A DNA stretch of 44,300 nucleotides from an uncultured delta proteobacterium. Its GTDB lineage: Bacteria; Desulfobacterota; Desulfovibrionia; Desulfovibrionales; Desulfovibrionaceae. This document shows positions 35,466 through 43,413 of the stretch, piece after piece. Location of the stretch: positions 1 to 44,300 of the forward strand of contig CAILNX010000041.1 in NCBI GenBank assembly GCA_903835685.1, in the 5' to 3' direction. Numbering within the stretch: the stretch's first letter is position 1; every line of letters starts with the position of its first letter. The notes below the pieces were generated by a model. That model was not told the origin of the DNA, did no database searches, and saw nothing but the letters and a program-made list of their open reading frames with translations. The translations under genes were made by a program, and so were the position numbers.

Positions 35466-35761
35466 CCCAATACCCGGGCATTGCGTCCAGGTTTCTGATG
35501 ATCGGCGAGGGCGGACTGTACGAGGAGGCCACGGCCATACAGACCGTGCTCGGCTCCTGCGTGTCGGTCACGTTTCTGCACACGCCCACCAAGATCGGGG
35601 CCATTTTCCACGCCCTGCTCCCTGGCTGGGCCGATTTCGAGAAGACGCCCTTTCCGCCCAATCCCTACAAGTACGTGGATTCGGCCAGTGAACTACCCCG
35701 CAGCAAGCTGCGGAGCATCAAAGGCATAAGGCCCAGAACAGACTCCTCAAACCAAGAGTAA
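35450..35761 (+). pseudogene. cheD: CheD, N-terminal fragment (interrupted by inserted element)
   Basis: Receptor glutamine deamidase. The first 79 residues are genuine CheD: VLGSCVSVTFL with the nucleophile Cys37 and HALLPG with His54. After YKYVDSA (codon ending at 35686) the reading frame runs into unrelated DNA and stops at TAA 35759-35761. The start ATG at 35450 lies inside the CheY gene's 3' end and is translationally coupled. All catalytic residues are here but the C-terminal half of the fold is missing, so the fragment is probably inactive alone. Confidence 0.88.
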
Positions 35762-35791
35762 ACGAAGCGAGCTTCGAGGAATCAACCCGCA
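35687..35791 (+). mobile_element. 105-bp two-hairpin insertion element (MITE-like, IS200/IS605-style) in cheD
   Basis: Removing 35687-35791 restores an uninterrupted CheD reading (GCC joined to GTG ATT GAG). The element carries two short hairpins near its ends: CCGCAGC-AA-GCTGCGG at 35698-35713 and CGAAGC-GA-GCTTCG at 35763-35776. There are no terminal inverted repeats, and only AGTGA recurs at the flank (35687-35691, 35791-35795). This is the layout of non-autonomous IS200/IS605 or REP-derived elements, which move without target duplication. It encodes nothing. The exact boundary is uncertain by a base or two. Confidence 0.78.
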
Positions 35792-36052
35792 GTGATTGAG
35801 CGCATCTGCTCGGACTACGGCAAAAAGGGGATCAAACTGGAAACCATCGAGTGCAAGGTCTTTGGCGGGGCCAACGCGCTCATGCCCGGCGAATTCGGCA
35901 CGGGCATGAAAAACGTGCAGATGGCCTTCGAATCCCTGGCCCGCCACCGCATCCGGGTGGTGGCCACCAACGTGGGCGGAAGCGTCGGCCGCAAACTGCT
36001 GTACATCAGCGGCACGGGCGACGTGTTCGTCAAGCATCTGAACAAGAGCTAG
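35792..36052 (+). pseudogene. cheD: CheD, C-terminal fragment
   Basis: 86 codons starting at a GTG immediately after the inserted element. IERICSDYGKKGIKLETIECKVFGGANAL and GRKLLYISGTGDVFV are CheD C-terminal motifs. GAGGA sits eleven bases before the GTG, inside the element, so reinitiation after the TAA at 35759 could in principle give a split CheD, which is speculative. Without the insertion the two halves form a normal CheD of about 165 residues. Confidence 0.82.
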
Positions 36053-36117
36053 CCCCAGTCCCTCCTGCCTTTCCGCCTCCCCCGCTTCTTTCGTCCCCCA
36101 AGTGAGCACCTGCCCCG

Positions 36118-36984
36118 TCAGGGCCGCTTCATGCGCGTGGCCGTCCAGTCCAGGACCAGGGCCGGGGCGGCATGGGCCGTGGCGTCGATGGTCAGGGCCT
36201 CCAGGGCCTGGGCCAGGACCCGGTCCAGGCGGGCCAGGCCCGGGGCGTCGAACAGTTGGGCCAGGGTCTGGGAAGGACCAGGAACCGGGCGTCCGGCCAT
36301 GGCCCGGGCCAGTTCCCGGGACAGTTCGCCCAGCACGGCCAGGGCCAGGGCGCGGTCCACGGCCCCCCGGGTGGAGGTGCGCTCGAACCAGCCCCGGCCC
36401 GTGCGCCAGAACTCTACCAGGGCGGCCACCCACCCGGCGGCCTGGTCGTCGGTCTGGCCGTCGGCCTGATGATCGTCCTGGCCGATTTCGGGCCAGGCCA
36501 GGGTGATCACCCAACTGCGCGAGACCAGGGTCTCCAGCAGGCGCTCACGCAAGGGGGCCAGGAGCACGAATACATTGCCCGGCCGGGGCTCTTCCAGGGT
36601 TTTCAGAAGGAAATTGGCCGATTCCGGCCGCAGGTCCTGGGCCTCGGCAAAGACCGTGACCCGGACTCCGGCCCCGCGCGGGGGCTGGCCCCAGACCGGC
36701 CGGATGGCCCGTAAGGACTCGATCTTGAACTGGTCCTCGGCGCTTTCCAGAAAGAGCAGGTCGCGCAGGACCCGCTCCTGAATCTGAACACAGGTCTGGC
36801 AGAGGCCGCAGGGGGCCGAAGGCTCCTGGCAATTCAGCCGGGCCGCCCAATACAGGGCCAGGGCCGCCCGTTCGCCAGCGGACCCGCCCTCCAGAAGCAG
36901 GGTCTGGGGCGGGCTTTCGGCCAAACGGTCCAGGACCCGGGCGGCCGGAATCTGACGGTCAGGGACGGGGAATCCTTGGGCCAT
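36118..36984 (-). CDS. holB: DNA polymerase III delta' subunit
   Basis: 288 residues. Clamp-loader subunit of the replicase. The zinc module Cys52, Cys59, Cys62, Cys65 and the ESANFLLKTLEEP motif are clear. The P-loop position reads GGSAGERA without GK(S/T), as is usual for non-ATPase delta' subunits. The C-terminal half is rich in Ala and Arg and poorly conserved. It lies 32 bases after purA, in a minus-strand operon with it. Confidence 0.85.
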   Translation of the reverse strand: MAQGFPVPDRQIPAARVLDRLAESPPQTLLLEGGSAGERAALALYWAARLNCQEPSAPCGLCQTCVQIQERVLRDLLFLESAEDQFKIESLRAIRPVWGQPPRGAGVRVTVFAEAQDLRPESANFLLKTLEEPRPGNVFVLLAPLRERLLETLVSRSWVITLAWPEIGQDDHQADGQTDDQAAGWVAALVEFWRTGRGWFERTSTRGAVDRALALAVLGELSRELARAMAGRPVPGPSQTLAQLFDAPGLARLDRVLAQALEALTIDATAHAAPALVLDWTATRMKRP

Positions 36985-37016
36985 GCTTCACCCCAACGTA
37001 TGTGTGGAATGCCTCA

Positions 37017-38372
<1,356 letters not shown>

Positions 38373-38741
38373 TTATTTTTCCTTGGAGGGAAGACGGATA
38401 AGCTTGCCCCGCTTGGCGGGGTCGGTTCCCCTTCTGCTCGGGGTCTTCCGGGCACCCGGCGCTGATGAGGCCGGAGCGGAGTCCTTGCCCGGGACAGCGG
38501 ACAGAGCGGGCGCACCGGGGTTTTCCCGGGCGGGGCGGCCGGTCAAGGCCCAGTTGTAGTTGAACAACTGGTTTTTCATGCGCAGGCTCTGGATGAACCC
38601 GAACACCAAGGCAGCCTCTTCCCACCGCTTGGTGGGCTCGAAATTGCGCACGATTTCGGCGTACTTGTCCCACAAGGACATGAAGGACGCCTCGTCGAAC
38701 ATATTGATCTGTTTTGCGATCTTGAGAAGCGCCGCTTCCAT
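38373..38741 (-). CDS. Conserved small protein of unknown function
   Basis: 122 residues beginning MEAALLKIAKQINMFDE. The first 70 residues are helical with a conserved-looking pattern (WDKYAEIVRNFEPTKRWEEAALVFGFIQSLRMKNQLFNYNW), and the remaining 50 are a Pro/Lys/Arg-rich disordered tail. No signal peptide or membrane helix is seen, so it is cytoplasmic. AGGGAG five bases before ATG 38741 supports this start; a GTG two codons earlier is possible. It precedes purA by 75 bases in the same direction. I cannot name the family. Confidence 0.65.
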   Translation of the reverse strand: MEAALLKIAKQINMFDEASFMSLWDKYAEIVRNFEPTKRWEEAALVFGFIQSLRMKNQLFNYNWALTGRPARENPGAPALSAVPGKDSAPASSAPGARKTPSRRGTDPAKRGKLIRLPSKEK

Positions 38742-38857
38742 CGCCACTCCCTGAAAGACAAAATGAAACCCAAGCCAGTGCTTTGGCCGAGTCTATCTAG
38801 CAGAAAAGCGCTGGCCCCGCCACCAAAAAAGTCCGGGCGATTTTGCCCCGGCCTGGA

Positions 38858-38886
38858 TTGACGCCCCCATAATGAGGCGATACAAG
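38858..38886 (+). promoter_or_regulatory. Promoter of tRNA-Leu
   Basis: TTGACG (38858-38863), 17 bases, TACAAG (38881-38886), ending 11 bases before the tRNA 5' end. Confidence 0.6.
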
Positions 38887-38897
38887 CACCAATCCCT

Positions 38898-38985
38898 GCC
38901 CGGGTGGCGGAATTGGTAGACGCCAGGGACTTAAAATCCCTTGCTCCTCGTGGGTGTGCCGGTTCGAGTCCGGCCCCGGGCACCA
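38898..38985 (+). tRNA. tRNA-Leu (anticodon TAA)
   Basis: Acceptor GCCCGGG pairs with CCCGGGC (38975-38981). The anticodon stem AGGGA/TCCCT encloses CTTAAAA with anticodon TAA, and a long variable arm (GCTCCTCGTGGGTGT) gives the class II shape expected for Leu. T arm GCCGGTTCGAGTCCGGC; CCA is encoded. The 3' end is where the base composition changes, so it may be an integration site. Confidence 0.97.
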
Positions 38986-39026
38986 GGAAAATCACTTAGA
39001 ATAATTGACTTTATAGGTCAATGGTG

Positions 39027-39061
39027 AAGGCCCGGGGGATAAATTTCGGGCCTTTCTCTTT
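39027..39061 (+). terminator. Terminator after tRNA-Leu
   Basis: AAGGCCCG (39027-39034) pairs with CGGGCCTT (39047-39054), followed by TCTCTTT. A smaller TTGAC/GTCAA hairpin lies just before it (39005-39021). Confidence 0.65.
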
Positions 39062-39066
39062 GTCCG

Positions 39067-39139
39067 GTGTCAACATAGTGTCAACTCACACCCAAAATTC
39101 CTTTGGTGTCAACAACAGGTGTCAACGGCGGGTGTCAAC
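39067..39139 (+). repeat. Five copies of GTGTCAAC beside tRNA-Leu (possible integrase arm sites)
   Basis: GTGTCAAC occurs in the same orientation at 39067-39074, 39078-39085, 39106-39113, 39119-39126 and 39132-39139. The last three are spaced 13 bases apart, like iterons. The block is between the tRNA-Leu terminator and the first island gene. Short direct repeats next to a tRNA 3' end are typical of arm-type sites bound by tyrosine recombinases, but no integrase is in the window. Confidence 0.6.
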
Positions 39140-39152
39140 TTTTGAAGGTGGT

Positions 39153-39797
39153 CTAGCTAGGCGATATTTTGTGTGCGATGGATTCAAGGGCTTTAACTGC
39201 CCTCAATTCAAAGCTTTCATCTGCCACTGTTCCCATAAATGACTCAATATCAATGCTGCTCACGCTGGGAGGCATGCCCTTCCCCGCGCATTCATACCTG
39301 CAAGTGATAGTGATGACATCGGAGCCGATGGCTTTCGACAGTCCGCCCGGCTGCCCCCAAAACAAAACCCTGCTTTCCCCTGGCCCAAGGCTGGGAATCC
39401 CAGTGATGAGCGGGCCGCGCTCTATGGGTCTGGATTTTTCGTCTGTATCCCCACCAAACCCAAATGCTACAGACAATGGCTGCGACATCTCAAACTTGAC
39501 ATTCTGGGCTAGCCCGTTGCCGATGTTCTTTATCACAAGCAGTATTATTGTCGGCCTGTTCGCGTCATGATTTGCCGTAACGATTACGTTTGGTTCTGTC
39601 TGCTGCTCTCTAGTCTTCCGCGCTTCAACAGCTAATATTTTTGTGTAATACGCCAAAAGAGCAGTGAGGCATACAAGCGCAATTGTAGCCGCAACGCTTA
39701 CCCAGTCCGTCGAGCCTGCATGTTGCAAGTTTAAGTTTACCCATTCCTTCACCGCCTCTATAATTTGTGCATATGTCAAGGAAATTTCACAGGTCAT
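39153..39797 (-). CDS. Membrane-anchored protein of unknown function
   Basis: 214 residues. A single membrane helix (about 34-52) follows a short N-terminal segment; the rest (60-214) is a beta-rich soluble part with NGLAQNVKFEMSQPLSV and ITGIPSLGPGESRVLFWG, an Ig-like pattern seen in many uncharacterised bacterial proteins. GGAGG seven bases upstream supports the ATG at 39797. It is in the AT-richer block after tRNA-Leu, and follows the Res-like gene by 95 bases in the same direction. No function can be assigned. Confidence 0.62.
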   Translation of the reverse strand: MTCEISLTYAQIIEAVKEWVNLNLQHAGSTDWVSVAATIALVCLTALLAYYTKILAVEARKTREQQTEPNVIVTANHDANRPTIILLVIKNIGNGLAQNVKFEMSQPLSVAFGFGGDTDEKSRPIERGPLITGIPSLGPGESRVLFWGQPGGLSKAIGSDVITITCRYECAGKGMPPSVSSIDIESFMGTVADESFELRAVKALESIAHKISPS

Positions 39798-39892
39798 GCG
39801 CCTACCTCCAACCCTACTGACTTCCTTGGACCGGACTTAACGTTGCTGGCAATTACATCCAAGCATTTCTTATGTTTGCTTGCGGCTCTGCA

Positions 39893-42583
39893 TCAGGCTA
39901 AAACATTTTTGTAGGTTGTGAAGGCTTTCATCAGTTCCGTAAATGTGGCCGGTTTGTATTTTTCAAATTCCTTCATCTCCACGAAAACAAAGTCGTATTT
40001 CACGTCTGATTGAATTCTGTTAATGTCTTCGCACCACTGCTTGAGACGGTGCATCTTGAAAGGTACGTCAAGGTCTTCTAAACCTTTTGTCTCTACGATA
40101 ACAATACCACCGGCCTTTCGCTTTACAATAAAGTCAGGGTAGTAATCTGATATTCCACCATCAGCTTTCACATAGTCCAGCTTAAAATGAACGGCAAAAA
40201 AGTTTTTGGCGTACGAGACGACATCGTCGCACCCATCAAGGAAACTCGCGAAAACTAGCTCAAAGTGGCAGTCACCGATTATTTTATTGAAGACGCTTTT
40301 CTGTGGAATAAAATAGCTCTGGTCTTTGGCGACAAAACGGTGAGTTTGACGAAGTTTGATGCAGTCTCGAATTTCTGCATCGCCCTTGTCTTGGACAGTC
40401 AGTGCGTTAATGGCCTTTTTGAAGGTATTCAGAATTGTTTTGACTGCTACCAGTTCAGAGAGGTTGCGAAGAGTGTTTGGATTTTCAAGTTCGACCTCTC
40501 GGTCAAAAAGATGAGTCTGAACGAACGTCTTGACTTTTATGTAAAGTACATCGTATCCGCTGAACAAGCGCAGGTCCGCCATTATTGTTCTTGTAAAGTA
40601 TCCTATGACGCTCCGAAAGTCGGCAACGCCCGCCGTGTCGAGAATGGTGATGTGCGTTACTTCGCCTGTGGTTATATCTTTAAAGACGATTTCACGTTGT
40701 TCTTCTGCGGAGAACTGTTTGTATGGAACTTTGACGGTAGTTAAAGAAGCAACATCTAACTCGGCAATATTTTTATATTCCCTGTAAATGCGCGGGGTCA
40801 GCACTGGGATTTCAATGTCGAGGGCATCAAGGTCTTTCTTGACATTCTCGTCATCAATTCCAATCACCAAAGGTGTTTTTGGCTTTGTCCCTTCCCCCAT
40901 GGGCTTGCGTTCCAGCACCACGCCTTCAGCCTGGATACCTTCAACAAACTCCATGAAATCATTCGTCCCCACAACGCTCACGTACTCTTCTACACCTCCT
41001 GAATACATCTTGCGCAGCCCCCTGCCCAAGGTCTGTTCGGGCAGGATGTTGCTCGTGGCGGTATATGCGCGCAGGCCGACAATAGTGGTCACATTTCGAA
41101 CGTCCCAGCCCTCTTTGAGCATCAGGACGGACACGATAGCTGTATAGGGGCTGTCCGGGGCATCAATGTCGTTCGCCAGTTTTCGCAGTTTCTCCAATTC
41201 CTCTTTGTTTCTGCCAGAGGTGGCCTCGGAAATTTCGCCGCTCTTGTTCGTGTGGATGGTCAGCACGGCGTCTTTGAATTCCGGATACGTGCCCTCCAGA
41301 TAGGTTGCTACGTCATCACAGTTTCGGGTGTCATCCGTCATGACAAAGAGGATGGCCTTCTTCCCCATTTTGGCATGCTCTGCATAGGCGCTCCGCCATT
41401 CAACCACCCCCAAGTGAAGGTAGTCTGCATATTTTTCAGTGAATTTCGCGCTTTGCCGTTCCACCAGCTTGGCCCGGCTGGGAGCATCGGGGAGGACAGG
41501 ATGCTTGACGACATTCTGGGAAATGGCCTCGACCAGCGGATAATCAGATACAGTCTGAACAAAAATCGCGCCGTTGTTATGCTTTGGTGTCGCAGTCACG
41601 TCCACTTGGAGGGAGAGGAACGCATCCTTTTGCTTGAGGCGGTTGTGGATATCCTCAATGGACTTAAACCAGGCCAGGCGGCTATCGTGGATATGGTGGG
41701 CCTCATCGTTCAGCACCACTAGTTCGCTGATGTCCCGTACAATCATGCCAAGGTCCACCTTTGAATCCGTGGTGGCTCCTGTGGGCCGCTTGCCCAGAAA
41801 ATAGTCCATGGTGTCTTCATCGTCAGGAGACGCAGGGATGTCATTGCCCGCATAAACCCGGTGGATGTTGGTCAGGAAAATATTCCCTGTCGGGTGGGTG
41901 ATGCGCACCTCGTCTTGGACGTGCAGGGTCAATTGGAAGTCGTCCCGCCAGTCTCGTCCGTCCGTTCCATTTTCAGGCAAAACCGGGTCTTCGAAGAAGA
42001 TACGGAGGCCCTGGAAGTCCTTGTGGATGCGGTCAAGCACGATGATGTTCGGGGCAATGACCAGGAAATTCCTCGCAAGGTCCGAATCCGGCTCGTAGAG
42101 CTTGTGGAAGAAGCTCCACGCCAGCACCAGGCTCATCACCTTTGTCTTGCCCGCGCCGGTCGCCATTTTGACCACATAGCGCCGCCAGGACTCGTCGAAC
42201 ATACTAGGCTGGGTCATACCCGAAGCGTCGAAGCGCATCAGGTCGTACTTGTCTTTCGCCTTAACGACATCGTGCAGATAGACGATGGTCTCCAAAGCCT
42301 CGCGCTGGGCGAAGTAATACTGAAACTCGGCCATGGTCCCATCAGCCTTGGCCAACAGGTGCGGGGTCCTGAACCACCAGTGAAGCAGACTGCGGCTTGT
42401 CTCAGTGGCCCCGGCATAGTTCTGTTCCCGCCATGCTTTGACCTTCTTGCGAAGCTCCTGAACGAGCGGAGGCAAGAGTTTGCCCAGGCCCGTTTCGCGC
42501 AGGGCTTCGTCCGCCGGGAACCAGCGGATGCCCGGGTCAAGAATGGCGTGGGGAGAGGAGGGGAAGTCTTTGTGGAGCGCCAT
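39893..42583 (-). CDS. Type III restriction Res-like DEAD/DEAH helicase with PD-(D/E)xK nuclease domain
   Basis: 896 residues. Walker A ATGAGKTK (141-148), DEAH-like box NDEAHH (292-297), VDVTATPK as motif III, and EQTLGRGLRK as motif VI define an SF2 helicase of the Res type. A C-terminal nuclease signature DFIV...VETK (Asp817, Glu831, Lys833) fits PD-(D/E)xK. ATP-driven translocation coupled to cleavage when paired with a methyltransferase is the known role of type III R subunits. It starts in a TAATG overlap with the KilA-N gene, so the two are co-translated. Base composition is noticeably lower in GC than the core genes. Whether it is classical type III is uncertain because of the middle gene. 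Confidence 0.88.
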   Translation of the reverse strand: MALHKDFPSSPHAILDPGIRWFPADEALRETGLGKLLPPLVQELRKKVKAWREQNYAGATETSRSLLHWWFRTPHLLAKADGTMAEFQYYFAQREALETIVYLHDVVKAKDKYDLMRFDASGMTQPSMFDESWRRYVVKMATGAGKTKVMSLVLAWSFFHKLYEPDSDLARNFLVIAPNIIVLDRIHKDFQGLRIFFEDPVLPENGTDGRDWRDDFQLTLHVQDEVRITHPTGNIFLTNIHRVYAGNDIPASPDDEDTMDYFLGKRPTGATTDSKVDLGMIVRDISELVVLNDEAHHIHDSRLAWFKSIEDIHNRLKQKDAFLSLQVDVTATPKHNNGAIFVQTVSDYPLVEAISQNVVKHPVLPDAPSRAKLVERQSAKFTEKYADYLHLGVVEWRSAYAEHAKMGKKAILFVMTDDTRNCDDVATYLEGTYPEFKDAVLTIHTNKSGEISEATSGRNKEELEKLRKLANDIDAPDSPYTAIVSVLMLKEGWDVRNVTTIVGLRAYTATSNILPEQTLGRGLRKMYSGGVEEYVSVVGTNDFMEFVEGIQAEGVVLERKPMGEGTKPKTPLVIGIDDENVKKDLDALDIEIPVLTPRIYREYKNIAELDVASLTTVKVPYKQFSAEEQREIVFKDITTGEVTHITILDTAGVADFRSVIGYFTRTIMADLRLFSGYDVLYIKVKTFVQTHLFDREVELENPNTLRNLSELVAVKTILNTFKKAINALTVQDKGDAEIRDCIKLRQTHRFVAKDQSYFIPQKSVFNKIIGDCHFELVFASFLDGCDDVVSYAKNFFAVHFKLDYVKADGGISDYYPDFIVKRKAGGIVIVETKGLEDLDVPFKMHRLKQWCEDINRIQSDVKYDFVFVEMKEFEKYKPATFTELMKAFTTYKNVLA

Positions 42584-43413
42584 TATTTGTCCCTCGCGTC
42601 AAGCCGCGTAATGTTCGGGTCTTCCGTCAATAGTCGCATCTGCTGGATGGCGATTTGATTCAACCGTTTCAGGCGTTCAGCCTGGGGGAGACCCTCGGTT
42701 ATGAAAAGCGCGTTCAGGTTCTCCAAGTTGGAAAGACAGACCAGTTGCGCCGCATTGGCATCGTCCCGGATGTTGCCCTTGGCTCCTTGGTTGCTGTCAC
42801 GCCATTGTTTCGCAGTCAGGCCGAAAAGCGCCATGTTGAGCACGTCCGCTTCGGTTGCGTAGACCAGGGACACCTGCGCTGCTGACAGCTCCGGCGGGAT
42901 AAGGTTCGCCTTGATGGCGTCGGTGTGGATACGGTAGTTGATTTTGGCCAGGTTTCGCCGGAAGTCCCAGCCGAGCTGTTTCAGCTCTTCATCCTTGAGC
43001 CGCTGGAACTCCTTGATGAGGTAGAGCTTGAACTCGACGGAAATCCACGAGGCGAACTCGAAGGCGATGTCTTTGTGGGCATAGGTCCCACCGTAGCGGC
43101 CTGCCTTGGAGACAATGCCAATGGCCCCGGTGCGCTCAATCCACTGCTTTGGGGTGAGCGTAAAGCTGTTCAGGCCCGCCATCTTTTTAAACCCGTCGAA
43201 TTCGACGGGATTAAAATTCGGGTTGTACAGGTGCTCCCAGACACCCAAGAACTCAATCGTATTGCGGTTTCTCAACCAGTTCCGAATGAGGTCGTCCGTG
43301 TGCTCGCTCTGCTTGTGCCGGGCGATGTCCGTCAGGGAGATGAAGTCCTCGTCCTGGTGGCGGTAAAAACTTACCTGGCGTTCCATGACTGCAAGGGTCT
43401 TGGTCTTGCTCAT
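42583..43413 (-). CDS. KilA-N domain protein within an R-M operon
   Basis: 276 residues. The N-terminal KilA-N domain (about 12-135; FISLTDIARHKQ, WLRNRNTIEFLGVWE, YGGTYAHKDIAFEFASWIS) is a DNA-binding fold common in phages and in RhuM-like proteins of R-M loci. The C-terminal half is helical, ending TRLDARDK. It overlaps the methyltransferase by four bases (ATGA) and the Res gene by one, so all three are made together. It may target the complex to DNA or control it (inference). Neither type I nor classical type III systems need it. Confidence 0.85.
   Translation of the reverse strand: MSKTKTLAVMERQVSFYRHQDEDFISLTDIARHKQSEHTDDLIRNWLRNRNTIEFLGVWEHLYNPNFNPVEFDGFKKMAGLNSFTLTPKQWIERTGAIGIVSKAGRYGGTYAHKDIAFEFASWISVEFKLYLIKEFQRLKDEELKQLGWDFRRNLAKINYRIHTDAIKANLIPPELSAAQVSLVYATEADVLNMALFGLTAKQWRDSNQGAKGNIRDDANAAQLVCLSNLENLNALFITEGLPQAERLKRLNQIAIQQMRLLTEDPNITRLDARDK

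Noticed and set aside
39067-39139. Possible CRISPR array
   Set aside because: Repeats are only eight bases and spacing is 11, 28, 13 and 13, far from CRISPR geometry.
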